A stretch of DNA of 37,090 bases from Deltaproteobacteria bacterium (lineage in GTDB: Bacteria > Desulfobacterota > Desulfobulbia > Desulfobulbales > Desulfocapsaceae), in contig JAJRQL010000050.1 in NCBI GenBank assembly GCA_024280265.1, forward strand, positions 1 to 37,090. Direction: 5' to 3'. The position numbers and the translations under genes were made by a program. Under the pieces are notes generated by a model that made no database searches, was not told the DNA's origin, and saw only the letters and a program-made list of their open reading frames with translations. Below are positions 1-8,347 of the stretch, piece by piece; the stretch's first letter is position 1, and every line of letters starts with the position of its first letter.

Positions 1-55
1 CTTACAAAAAGGCAAAAATCGCTAACTTATTGATATGTCAAGAGAAATATGAACC

Positions 56-469
56 TTGATCATTATTTTTCAAAATGTTTACGAAACCAATTTTAACAAA
101 CGACACTATTGCTTCGTTTCAGCACCCTCCGGGAATTGCTGGTTCCGGATACGGCTTGATATCGGTGTGGCCTATGGGACAGATCTTGATATGGTGGAGG
201 ATCTGCTGTTACTGGTGGCGGATGAAAATAATCAGGTTGTGAAACAGCCGCCCCCTAGAGTTCGTCTGCGCAACTGTGGTGATTCTGCCGTGAACTTTCA
301 GTTGCTGCTCTGGATTCGCGACCCTCGTGAAAAAGGGCGTCAGACGCATCTGCTGCTAAAAGAGGTGTATCGTGTCTTTAACGAGAATAAGGTGTCCATA
401 CCTTTCCCGCAGCGGGATGTGTATATCAGGGAACAAGGGGCGAGAAACAGAGAGAAGCGCGGCCAGTGA
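56..469 (+). pseudogene. C-terminal fragment of an MscS-family mechanosensitive channel
   Basis: From about residue 28 onward the reading frame resembles the cytoplasmic C-terminal domain of small-conductance mechanosensitive channels: an IGVAYGTDLDMVEDLLL stretch, then PPPRVRLRNCGDSAVNF, and the near-terminal IPFPQRDVYI hallmark. The membrane-spanning helices and the beta domain that should precede it are absent. An in-frame TGA lies at 50-52, the only possible start is a TTG at 56 without a ribosome-binding site, and the first ~27 residues do not look like MscS. I read this as the 3' remnant of a broken channel gene. The other two frames of bases 1-55 show no MscS-like peptide, so a simple nearby frameshift is not evident. 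An alternative is a real short protein made only of the C-terminal domain, which I think is less likely. Confidence 0.6.
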
Positions 470-527
470 TGGCACCGATGAATCGAAAGGTGAAACGCAG
501 TAACAATAAATGACCTAATTACCTAAT

Positions 528-565
528 AACAAAAGGCCGGGATGAAGTAACCCCGGCCTTTTGTT
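528..565. terminator. Bidirectional rho-independent terminator
   Basis: The arms at 528-541 and 552-565 are perfectly complementary (AACAAAAGGCCGGG with its reverse complement) around a 10-nt loop. The A-rich start and T-rich end of the stem give a U-tract on both strands. It lies between the mscS remnant and the convergent ppsA gene and can end transcription of both. Confidence 0.85.
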
Positions 566-587
566 AGTCAGTTAAAAATAAAAGTGA

Positions 588-3029
588 TCAGGGAGCAATT
601 CCCATTTCTTTTTCTTTTTCATGTACAGCCAGGCGGGTCTTGATTGCAGTATCCGGGATAAGACTCATGGAGTCAATTCCAAGCTCCACCAGGAATGTGG
701 CAAATTCTGGGAAATCAGATGGACCCTGGCCACAGATTCCTATTTTCTTACCACGACGTTTGGCGGTTTTGATAACCATGCGGATCATATCTTTTACTGC
801 CTCGTCACGCTCATCAGCGATACCGGCAATGAGCCCGGAGTCACGGTCAAGTCCATAGGTGAGCTGAGTCAGATCGTTGGAGCCAATTGAGAAGCCGTCA
901 AAAATATCGGCAAAGGCATCAGCTGAGATAACGTTACTTGGGATCTCACACATAACGTAGACTTCCAGACCATTCTCGCCCTGCACCAGGCCACAGTCCC
1001 TCATGACCTCAATAACTTTCCTTCCCTCTTCCGGAGTCCGGCAGAAAGGAACCATGAGTTTGATGTTGTTCAGTCCCATGTCATTACGGGCCTTTAACAG
1101 TCCCTTGCATTCCAACTCAAAGGCGGGGCGATATTTGGGGTCGTAGTAACGGGAAGCTCCACGCCAGCCAATCATCGGGTTTTCTTCTTCCGGCTCGTAG
1201 AGAGTTCCACCAGCAAGGTTTGCATATTCGTTACTCTTGAAGTCAGAGAGGCGAACAATAACATCGTTGGGGTAGAATCCTGCGGCAATACGTCCAACGC
1301 CCTCAGCTACCTTGTCGATGAAGAACTGTTTTTTATCTTCGTAGGCGCCGGTTTTTGCGTCAATCAGTTCAACAATTTTCTTCTTCTCGGGATCGGCAGA
1401 TTTTCTGAGCTCTTCGTAGTTATAGAGTGCCAGCGGGTGAAGACCGATGTGAGAGTTAATAATAAACTCTTCACGGGCCAGTCCAACACCATCGTTGGGG
1501 ATCTGGCATTCGGTGAATGCCTTTTCCGGGATGGCAAGGTTCATCATGATCTTGGTTTTGGTCTCAGGGAGATTTCCAAGGTCAGTTTTTTCAATTTCAA
1601 ATTTGAGGAGTCCTTCATATACGTATCCGGTCTCACCTTCAGCAGAAGATGCAGTAACCTCCATTCCGGTCTTGATATGTTTGGTACCATCACCTGTCCC
1701 AATAACACACGGGATACCAAGCTCTCGGGAGATAATGGCTGCGTGACAGGTTCTGCCACCGCGGTTGGTGATAATGGCACCGGCAATCTTCATGATTGGC
1801 TCCCAGTCGGGATCAGTCATATCAGTGACAAGAACTTCACCTTTCTTAAAGGTTCCGATATCTTTCACATCATCAATACAGTGGGCAACACCCTGGCCGA
1901 TTTTTGCACCAACTGCGAGACCTTCAACAAGCACCTTACCGGTCTCTTGAAGCTTATAGGTCTCCATTATTCCTTGGTTTGCCTGGGAGTGGACAGTTTC
2001 AGGGCGGGCCTGGACAATGAAGAGTTCACCGGTTCCAACATCTACGCCGTCACCATCTTTGGCCCACTCAATGTCCATGCCTTTTTCATAGTGATCTTCA
2101 ATGATGCAGGCCCATTCGGCAAGTTTCAGGATCTCATCATCGCTGATGACATAATTTCTACGCTCTTCTTCGGTGGTGGCAATGTTTTTGACAGGCTCAT
2201 CGGTGGATGGGTCATTGTCATAAACCATCTTGATCTCTTTGGAGCCTACTTTTTTACCAACGATGGGACGTTTTCCTTCTTTAAGAGTTGGTTTGAATAC
2301 GTAGTATTCGTCAGGGTTGACTGCCCCCTGTACCACATTCTCTCCAAGTCCCCAGGCACCGGTGATAAATACCGCATCCTTGAAACCGGACTCTGTGTCG
2401 ATGGAGAAAAGGACACCTGAAGATGAGGAGTCGGAGCGAACCATTTTCTGAATGGTGATGGAGAGATACACATCAAACTGACCAAATCCCTGGTGCTGAC
2501 GGTAGGAGATGGCGCGGTTGGTGAAAAGTGATGCAAAACATTTGCGACAGTTTTCAATGATATTCTCGTAGCCATGAACATTGAGATAGGTTTCCTGCTG
2601 ACCAGCAAAAGAGGCATCAGGGAGATCTTCAGCGGTGGCTGAAGAGCGAACGGCAACATCACAGTTTTCGCCGTACTGTTTTTCCATGGCCTGATATGCT
2701 TCAATGATAGCATCACGAAGCTCATCAGGGAATTCGGCGTGGCGGATGATGTCTCGGCATTTCTCGCCACGTTCAGACAGGTTAGCCATGTCCTCAGTGT
2801 CAAGATCAGCCAGAACGTCACGAATCTCCTGCTCAATCCCGGCTTCTTTCAGAAGATAGCGGTAAGCGTAAGCGGTGATGGCAAAGCCGTGGGGAACTGC
2901 AACACCTTTTGCGGTGAGGTGCTGGTACATTTCACCAAGGGATGCGTTTTTTCCTCCAACCAGAGGGACGTCTTCGATCCCTATATCGTCAAACCATAGA
3001 ATGAATTCTTTGTCGTGGCCATCGCCCAT
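588..3029 (-). CDS. ppsA: Phosphoenolpyruvate synthase
   Basis: This cytoplasmic enzyme makes PEP from pyruvate and ATP, giving AMP and phosphate, and is the entry step of gluconeogenesis in organisms growing on pyruvate, acetate or CO2. The 813 residues show the three expected parts. First is an N-terminal ATP-grasp PPDK domain (LVGGKNASLGEM near residue 22; VRSSATAEDLPDASFAGQQ). Second is the mobile phosphohistidine domain, with the catalytic His at residue 429 in GGRTCHAAIISRELGIP. Third is a C-terminal PEP/pyruvate TIM barrel (SIGSNDLTQLTYGLDRDSG; ICGQGPSDFPEFA). Length is normal for the family (about 790-815). The ATG is preceded by AGGAG at good spacing. The gene is transcribed alone, divergent from the phosphohexomutase gene, with its own promoter and terminator. 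Pyruvate phosphate dikinase is the related alternative, but length and architecture favour PEP synthase. Confidence 0.95.
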   Translation of the reverse strand: MGDGHDKEFILWFDDIGIEDVPLVGGKNASLGEMYQHLTAKGVAVPHGFAITAYAYRYLLKEAGIEQEIRDVLADLDTEDMANLSERGEKCRDIIRHAEFPDELRDAIIEAYQAMEKQYGENCDVAVRSSATAEDLPDASFAGQQETYLNVHGYENIIENCRKCFASLFTNRAISYRQHQGFGQFDVYLSITIQKMVRSDSSSSGVLFSIDTESGFKDAVFITGAWGLGENVVQGAVNPDEYYVFKPTLKEGKRPIVGKKVGSKEIKMVYDNDPSTDEPVKNIATTEEERRNYVISDDEILKLAEWACIIEDHYEKGMDIEWAKDGDGVDVGTGELFIVQARPETVHSQANQGIMETYKLQETGKVLVEGLAVGAKIGQGVAHCIDDVKDIGTFKKGEVLVTDMTDPDWEPIMKIAGAIITNRGGRTCHAAIISRELGIPCVIGTGDGTKHIKTGMEVTASSAEGETGYVYEGLLKFEIEKTDLGNLPETKTKIMMNLAIPEKAFTECQIPNDGVGLAREEFIINSHIGLHPLALYNYEELRKSADPEKKKIVELIDAKTGAYEDKKQFFIDKVAEGVGRIAAGFYPNDVIVRLSDFKSNEYANLAGGTLYEPEEENPMIGWRGASRYYDPKYRPAFELECKGLLKARNDMGLNNIKLMVPFCRTPEEGRKVIEVMRDCGLVQGENGLEVYVMCEIPSNVISADAFADIFDGFSIGSNDLTQLTYGLDRDSGLIAGIADERDEAVKDMIRMVIKTAKRRGKKIGICGQGPSDFPEFATFLVELGIDSMSLIPDTAIKTRLAVHEKEKEMGIAP

Positions 3030-3109
3030 CGTTATTTCTCCTACTGGAAGTGATTGGTAAGTGACGCATCCGTTAGTCTGAACGTGTCAAAAATAGAAAA
3101 TTCAGCCTC

Positions 3110-3138
3110 TATATAGTGGGAAGGTGCAGTAAAGTCAA
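3110..3138 (-). promoter_or_regulatory. Sigma-70 type promoter of ppsA
   Basis: On the minus strand TTGACT (3138-3133) and TATATA (3115-3110) are separated by exactly 17 bases. The predicted start near 3103 gives a leader of about 75 nt before the ppsA ATG. This is a consensus-quality match found by eye. Confidence 0.6.
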
Positions 3139-3318
3139 AAAAACCTGATGTGTATTATAAATAAAACTGTCATTTCGTCAAGTGACATAAATTGTTGTCT
3201 CAATTTTTTTATACCACGAAAAAGGTGAAGTGAAAATAGAAGTATGATACTGTTTTTATGATTCGTTGTTGATCGATGCCAAGTGGAATCTCAAAGGGCA
3301 AAACCGGAGGTGGAAAGT

Positions 3319-5055
3319 ATGTCACAGTTGGTAAAATTTAAAGAGTTGTACAGGAAGTGTAATATCGGCAGGGAACACTCTGCCTGCGACTATTTTGCCC
3401 TTATTCGAGAGTTGGTTTCCTTGCGTAAGGCAGAAGGAAAGCAGTGGCAGCGCTACATTGATCAGGTGTATGGTCTTATTATGGATGAGATTATCTGTAA
3501 TGCCGGTACTCCTGTGGCTGTAGTCAAATTTGGAACTTCCGGCTGGCGGGGAATAATCGGCAAGGATCTCTTTGTTCGATCTGTTTCCTATGTGACTGCC
3601 GCCATTGTTGAGCTCTACATTGCAGTAGATAAAGAACCTGAGTTTACCGGGTTTCTAGGGGTTAAGAGTCTTGCTGAGGCACGGACGCGCGGATGCGTTC
3701 TGGGGTTTGACAATCGTTTTGGTGGGGAAATTCTCGCAGGTGCTGTGACCGAAGTGTTGCGGAGTGCCGGGTTTGTTGTCCATTATGCAGGGGAGTCAAC
3801 TACAGGTGTTCTGTCTGCAGCCGTTCTTGAGTTGAATGCCGCTTTTTCGATAAATCTCACCCCGTCACACAACCCCCTTGAATATGCGGGTTTTAAATAT
3901 AATGCCGCTGATGCCGGGCCTGCTGCTGCGGAGTTAACCAATCAGATTACCAGACGGGCGCAGGAGATCATAGGATCAGAGGGCTCGCCACTGGTTTCAT
4001 TTGACAGGCCCGTTTTATCGGCAGCAGATCGTGATGATGTGCAGCCTTTTGACGCCCTTGAAAGCTGGAAACAATTAGTTCGCCGGAATAAAAAAATCCA
4101 TGATGTTGATTATGACAGGGTCATGGCTGATTTTGATGAAGATAATGAGGTCGTGGTGGTCATCGATTCTGTGCATGGTACCAGCAGAATACATATCCCC
4201 TCACTCTTTGAGGGTGTTGCAACGGAGCGCCTTATCCAATTGCGTGATACTTCTGATGTGACCTTTAACGGTATTGCGCCCGAGCCATCGTCTGAGAATA
4301 TGGCAGGCGTGACCCGGACTCTTCGTGATCGCAGTGAATCTTTGAAACTTGGTGCCATTATTGATCCGGATGGTGACCGGATCAGGTTTACTGACGGTGA
4401 GGTTGAAATCAGTATGAACCAGTTTGGTGCCATGGCTTACCATTTTCTCCATGAGGTGAAAGGGAAGAAGGGGATGGTTGCCAAAACTGTTGCCACCTCA
4501 AATCTCGCGAACCGACTGGCAGATGTTCTTGGTGAAGAAACCTTTGAGCCACGTGTCGGGTTTAAGGAGTTTAAGCCTGTAATCGGCCAGGCTCTGGTCT
4601 GTTTTGAGGAGTCAGATGGGATTACCATCATTGGTCATACTCCGGAAAAAGATGCCTATATCGGATTGCTTCTGGCCCTTGATATGGTGATCAGTCGAAG
4701 GCAGAATCTGGGGGAATATCTTGAGGAGATAGAGAAAGAGTATGGTGCCTACTATCCGGATCGGGATGGGTTGTCGGTGAGCCTGCAGGGGGGCGAACTT
4801 TCTGAGGCTCTGTCCAGGCTCGAGAAATATCGCGTGGGAGAAGAGGTCGCAGTTGGCGGCACAAGGCAACGAATCGCTGAAGTGGTGGATATTGATGGTA
4901 GAAAAATGATTTTTGAGGACGGATCCTGGCTTATGATCCGACCTTCCGGTACTGAGCCCAAGGTACGTTTTTATGTGGAGTCGAGGACTGAGAGTGGTAC
5001 TGTGGCGCTTGTTGAGGCGGCACGCGCCATGCTCGATGAGATTGGTCTTTTATAA
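3319..5055 (+). CDS. Phosphoglucomutase/phosphomannomutase family protein
   Basis: This is an alpha-D-phosphohexomutase, which moves phosphate between C6 and C1 of a hexose through a phosphoserine, linking glycolytic intermediates to nucleotide-sugar synthesis. All four signature loops are visible: the TSGWRG entry motif, the phosphoserine loop TPSHNP, the Mg-binding DPDGDR loop and the C-terminal phosphate-binding RPSGTEPKVRFYVE. GHTPEKDAY occupies the sugar-recognition region. I start at the ATG at 3319 because GGAGG (3306-3310) sits 8 nt before it; this gives 578 residues. An in-frame GTG at 3283 has no such site. The roughly 75 residues before the first signature loop are longer than in short bacterial phosphomannomutases. 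Whether glucose- or mannose-phosphate is the main substrate cannot be told from sequence. Mannose-1-P would connect it to gmd-fcl at the far end of the window. Confidence 0.88.
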   Translation: MSQLVKFKELYRKCNIGREHSACDYFALIRELVSLRKAEGKQWQRYIDQVYGLIMDEIICNAGTPVAVVKFGTSGWRGIIGKDLFVRSVSYVTAAIVELYIAVDKEPEFTGFLGVKSLAEARTRGCVLGFDNRFGGEILAGAVTEVLRSAGFVVHYAGESTTGVLSAAVLELNAAFSINLTPSHNPLEYAGFKYNAADAGPAAAELTNQITRRAQEIIGSEGSPLVSFDRPVLSAADRDDVQPFDALESWKQLVRRNKKIHDVDYDRVMADFDEDNEVVVVIDSVHGTSRIHIPSLFEGVATERLIQLRDTSDVTFNGIAPEPSSENMAGVTRTLRDRSESLKLGAIIDPDGDRIRFTDGEVEISMNQFGAMAYHFLHEVKGKKGMVAKTVATSNLANRLADVLGEETFEPRVGFKEFKPVIGQALVCFEESDGITIIGHTPEKDAYIGLLLALDMVISRRQNLGEYLEEIEKEYGAYYPDRDGLSVSLQGGELSEALSRLEKYRVGEEVAVGGTRQRIAEVVDIDGRKMIFEDGSWLMIRPSGTEPKVRFYVESRTESGTVALVEAARAMLDEIGLL

Positions 5056-5199
5056 ATTATTCGGCTACCATTGATTTTTGCATTGTCAGTATTAAGGTAG
5101 CTGAACTGTGGTAAGATTTTTCCAACTTCGCACAGAGCGGAGGCACTGTTACTATATCAATATTCAGTTTCTTTGTTTGGAGCTGATCAGGAGTTAATT

Positions 5200-6036
5200 A
5201 TGTGGGAATATACGGATAAGGTTCAAGAACATTTTTTGAATCCTCAGAATGTAGGTGAGATTGAAAACCCCAGCGGGGTTGGTGAAGTCGGGTCTCTGGC
5301 CTGTGGTGACGCCCTGAAACTCACCTTGAAAATCGATGACGATGAACGCATTGTTGATGCCAAATTTAAGACATTTGGGTGTGCCTCCGCCATTGCCTCC
5401 TCTTCCGCTCTCACCATCATGGTGAAGGGAATGACTGTCTCAGAAGCTGAAAAAGTCACCAATGATGATATTGCTGATTTTTTAGGAGGGCTTCCAAAGG
5501 AGAAAATGCATTGTTCTGTGATGGGACGAGAGGCTTTGGAAGCAGCCATTGCTGATTATCGGGGAGGTATTTTGCCGATGGCCGAGGGTGAAGTGGTCTG
5601 TGAGTGCTTCGGAGTCACTGACCTTGATGTGATCAGAGCCATAAAAGAGTCGGATTTGCGTTCTGTTGAAGAGATAACAAACTTCACCAAGGCTGGTGGG
5701 GGGTGTGGTAAATGTGAAGATAAGCTGCGGGATCTCCTTCAGGAAACTACCAGTGATGCAGCTGTCAAGCCTGTACAGGTTGAGGGTCCCAAGCGTATGA
5801 CTACTCTGCAGAAGATCAAAAAGATTGAAGAGGTTCTTGAGCGTGAAATCAAGCCTGCCCTCAAAAAAGATGGCGGCGATAGTGAACTTGTGGATGTCGA
5901 TGGTGATTTTGTCATGGTTTCCCTCCGGGGTGCATGTACCAGTTGTGCTAAATCTCAAACCACCCTTAAGGAATATGTTGAGAAGAAATTGCGTGAGCAG
6001 GTACTGGATACTCTGATTGTGGAGGAGGCTAAATGA
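5200..6036 (+). CDS. nifU: Fe-S cluster assembly scaffold NifU (three-domain form)
   Basis: NifU is the scaffold on which [2Fe-2S] and [4Fe-4S] clusters are built and passed to apoproteins. The 278 residues hold all three modules. First is an IscU-like N-terminal domain with Cys in SLACGDAL, FGCASAIASSSAL and KMHCSVMG. Second is a central BFD-like [2Fe-2S] domain with CECFG and GGGCGKC. Third is a C-terminal Nfu domain with the cluster-binding CTSCAKSQ pair. The ATG at 5200 is chosen because AGGAG at 5189-5193 lies 6 nt upstream; an upstream in-frame TTG at 5173 is ignored. The stop overlaps the nifS start, so the pair is translationally coupled. No nitrogenase genes are nearby, so I infer this is the general Fe-S system rather than a nitrogen-fixation accessory. 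The 144 bases upstream show an imperfect CTACC/GGTAG inverted repeat but no convincing promoter. Confidence 0.95.
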   Translation: MWEYTDKVQEHFLNPQNVGEIENPSGVGEVGSLACGDALKLTLKIDDDERIVDAKFKTFGCASAIASSSALTIMVKGMTVSEAEKVTNDDIADFLGGLPKEKMHCSVMGREALEAAIADYRGGILPMAEGEVVCECFGVTDLDVIRAIKESDLRSVEEITNFTKAGGGCGKCEDKLRDLLQETTSDAAVKPVQVEGPKRMTTLQKIKKIEEVLEREIKPALKKDGGDSELVDVDGDFVMVSLRGACTSCAKSQTTLKEYVEKKLREQVLDTLIVEEAK

Positions 6037-7220
6037 TGAAGTGTGATGCGGACAAAGTAATTTATATGGATAACAACGCCACCACCAGAATAGCTCCAGA
6101 GGTGGTGGACGCCATGATGCCTTTTTTAACGGATTGTTATGGCAATCCTTCCAGTATGCACAACTTCGGCGGGCAGGTAGCTGGAGCAGTGGAACATGCC
6201 AGGCAACAGGTTGCCGATTTGATAGGCTCTGAGGAGTCGGAAATAACTTTTACCAGTTGTGGTACAGAAAGTGATTCCACAGCGATCCTCTCTGCCCTGC
6301 AGGCCTTTCCGGATAAACGGCATATTGTTACCACCAGGGTAGAGCATCCTGCGATTAAGAATCTCTGTGAGAATCTCGGCATAATCACCGGGCATAAGTA
6401 TAGGGTTACCAGGCTTCAGGTAGAGTCGGACGGTACTCTTGATATGACCAGGTACCAGGAAGCCCTCAGCGACGAAACGGCCATTGTCTCCGTGATGTGG
6501 GCAAATAATGAAACCGGAGTTGTCTTTCCGGTTGAAAAGATGGCTGCCGTGGCCAAAGAGCGTGGAATTCTCTTTCATACCGATGCCGTTCAGGCCGTGG
6601 GTAAGATTCCCATGAATCTTAAGGAACTTGATGTTGATTTCCTCTCACTCTCCGGTCATAAACTTCATGCACCGAAAGGTGTGGGGGTTCTCTATATTAA
6701 ACGGGGCACTCCTTTTGTACCCTATCTCGTCGGCGGTCACCAGGAAGGAGGCAGGCGTGGTGGAACTGAAAATGTTGCGTCCATTGTCGGGCTCGGCAGG
6801 GCCTGTGATCTGGCAGCTGAGATGATGAAGGATGAGAATAGTCGGGTGAGAGCAATGCGGGATCGCCTCGAAGAAGGATTGCTGGCATCTGTTCCAAAGT
6901 CGATTCTCAATGGTCATAAGACTGACCGTCTTCCCAATACAAGCAACATCAGTTTTGAGTTTGTGGAAGGTGAGGCAATTTTGTTGCATATGAATCTTTA
7001 TAATATTTGTGCCTCTTCAGGGTCGGCATGTACTTCAGGCTCCCTTGAACCTTCCCATGTTCTTCGGGCCATGGGGGTTCCTTTCACTGCTGCCCACGGT
7101 TCCATCAGGTTTTCCTTGAGTATTTATAATACGGACGAGGAAGTGGACTTTGTCCTTGAAAAAATGCCAGCGATTATTGCTGAACTTCGTGAGCTTTCAC
7201 CATTTTGGGAGGGAGAATAG
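6033..7220 (+). CDS. nifS: Cysteine desulfurase NifS
   Basis: This PLP enzyme removes sulfur from L-cysteine as an enzyme-bound persulfide and hands it to NifU. The 395 residues begin with the class-V aminotransferase signature MDNNATTRI. The PLP Schiff-base lysine is K210 in LSGHKLHAPKG. The persulfide-carrying cysteine is C333 in ASSGSACTSGSLEPSHVLRAMG; this long, flexible active-site loop is the NifS/IscS type rather than the SufS type. The start ATG overlaps the nifU stop by 4 nt and is followed by a second in-frame ATG at 6036, which could equally be used. The stop lies 2 nt before the thyX ATG, so nifU-nifS-thyX forms one transcriptional unit ending at the terminator at 8182-8218. Confidence 0.95.
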   Translation: MMKCDADKVIYMDNNATTRIAPEVVDAMMPFLTDCYGNPSSMHNFGGQVAGAVEHARQQVADLIGSEESEITFTSCGTESDSTAILSALQAFPDKRHIVTTRVEHPAIKNLCENLGIITGHKYRVTRLQVESDGTLDMTRYQEALSDETAIVSVMWANNETGVVFPVEKMAAVAKERGILFHTDAVQAVGKIPMNLKELDVDFLSLSGHKLHAPKGVGVLYIKRGTPFVPYLVGGHQEGGRRGGTENVASIVGLGRACDLAAEMMKDENSRVRAMRDRLEEGLLASVPKSILNGHKTDRLPNTSNISFEFVEGEAILLHMNLYNICASSGSACTSGSLEPSHVLRAMGVPFTAAHGSIRFSLSIYNTDEEVDFVLEKMPAIIAELRELSPFWEGE

Positions 7221-7222
7221 TC

Positions 7223-8149
7223 ATGCGAATTGTCGCTCCGTCATACTCAATCCAGGATGATCTGGATCATGCTTCTCTGGTTGTCCGTCTTGAGGCCTGT
7301 GGTCGTATCTGTTACAAGAGCGAGGGATTGATCTCTGAGAGTTCTGCTCTGCCCTTTGTGAAAAAAATAGCTGATCATGGTCACAACTCTGTGATGGAAA
7401 TGGCCGTGGTTACTTTGGGTATTAAATGCAGTGAAGCACAGTTTGATTCCCTGCTGGCCCTTGAGCCAAAATACCTTTTCATTGATCGTTTGGAGGCAGA
7501 GGTTCTGGTGACTGCCTCAATTCGCAGCCTACGGGAATTGTACCAGCGTGCAGGTGAGAACTCTGTGGTGCATGCCATGGTTGCCTTTATGGTGGATGGC
7601 CACCCCTATCTCTTTGAAGGTGTCTGGGATGGAGGGAAAAGTGGTGCAAGCAATGATATAGATGTACGAAAACTTGGTCTGGATGAGGTTGATGCGCTTT
7701 CTTCGGAACTCTTGGCCAAGCATCGCTTTATGGGAGTCAAATTTATTGTAAACCGGGCTGTAACCCATGAAATTGTAAGGCATCGGCCCTGCTCATTTCT
7801 TCAGGAAAGCCAGCGTTACTGCAGATACAGTCAGGATAAATTTGATAATCAGGTGACTTTTATAAAACCAATGTTCTATGAAGAAGGGACTGATGAGTTT
7901 GCTCTCTGGAAAAAGGCAATGGAGGATACTGAGGAAATCTATCTTAAACTTCTTGAGACCTCGACGCCCCAGGCAGCAAGAACTGTGCTGCCAAATTCCT
8001 GCAAAACTGAAATAATAGTCTATTGTAACCTTGCAGAATGGAGACATGTTTTCAGGTTGAGAACCACCCCTGCTGCTGAGCCCTCCATGCGGGAGGTGAT
8101 GATACCACTTGCCGTTGAAATGAAGGAAAGGTATCCAGCAGTCTTCTGA
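7223..8149 (+). CDS. thyX: FAD-dependent thymidylate synthase ThyX
   Basis: ThyX methylates dUMP to dTMP using methylene-tetrahydrofolate as carbon donor and reduced FAD as reductant, without producing dihydrofolate. The defining motif RHR-x7-S is present as RHRPCSFLQESQRY, and the downstream LPNSCKTEIIVYCNLAEWRHVFRLR block is typical of the substrate-binding region. The start is the ATG at 7223, directly after a GGGAGGGAG ribosome-binding stretch lying inside the end of nifS. At 308 residues it is longer than the ~220-250 residues of many ThyX proteins, with extra sequence between the first helices and the RHR motif; such longer forms are known. No thyA-like gene is seen in the window. Co-transcription with nifUS is unusual, since ThyX itself is a flavoprotein and not an Fe-S protein. 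Confidence 0.94.
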   Translation: MRIVAPSYSIQDDLDHASLVVRLEACGRICYKSEGLISESSALPFVKKIADHGHNSVMEMAVVTLGIKCSEAQFDSLLALEPKYLFIDRLEAEVLVTASIRSLRELYQRAGENSVVHAMVAFMVDGHPYLFEGVWDGGKSGASNDIDVRKLGLDEVDALSSELLAKHRFMGVKFIVNRAVTHEIVRHRPCSFLQESQRYCRYSQDKFDNQVTFIKPMFYEEGTDEFALWKKAMEDTEEIYLKLLETSTPQAARTVLPNSCKTEIIVYCNLAEWRHVFRLRTTPAAEPSMREVMIPLAVEMKERYPAVF

Positions 8150-8181
8150 TTATTGGAAATTCCTTTTTTTGTTGTCAATTC

Positions 8182-8218
8182 AAGCTCTCGTCCTGTTAAA
8201 GGAAGGGAGCTTTTTTTT
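8182..8218 (+). terminator. Rho-independent terminator after thyX
   Basis: The arms 8182-8194 and 8200-8212 pair over 13 positions with one G-A mismatch and one G-U pair, around a GTTAA loop, followed by a run of T (8211-8218). It ends the nifU-nifS-thyX unit about 35 nt past the thyX stop. Confidence 0.85.
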
Positions 8219-8235
8219 GTCACTCTGTACTCGTA

Positions 8236-8264
8236 TTGACACTTTGTTAAGAATTAGTTATATA
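8236..8264 (+). promoter_or_regulatory. Sigma-70 type promoter of fhs
   Basis: A perfect TTGACA at 8236-8241 is followed after 17 bases by TATATA at 8259-8264. The predicted start near 8271 gives a leader of about 75 nt before fhs. The consensus quality suggests strong expression. Confidence 0.7.
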
Positions 8265-8294
8265 GTCTATCAATTCTGATGAAGCAAAAATCGT

Positions 8295-8310
8295 CCTGAC
8301 TACAGTCAGG
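8295..8310 (+). promoter_or_regulatory. Palindrome in the fhs leader
   Basis: CCTGAC-TACA-GTCAGG is a perfect 6-bp inverted repeat about 25 nt downstream of the inferred transcription start and well upstream of the ribosome-binding site. It has no T-run, so it is not a terminator. It could be an operator half-site pair or an mRNA-stabilising hairpin; its function is not known. Confidence 0.4.
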
Positions 8311-8347
8311 CCAATCACATTAACTTTTATTGTAAAAGGAGATCAAT

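Noticed and set aside
1437-2420. Long open frame (327 codons) on the plus strand inside ppsA
   Set aside because: It is antisense to a well-conserved PEP synthase, has no ribosome-binding site, and its translation resembles no family; codon bias on the opposite strand explains it.
5064-5101. GCTACC/GGTAGC inverted repeat before nifU considered as an Rrf2/IscR operator
   Set aside because: The arms are 6 bases with a 26-base loop and do not match an Rrf2-type site I know; this could easily be chance.
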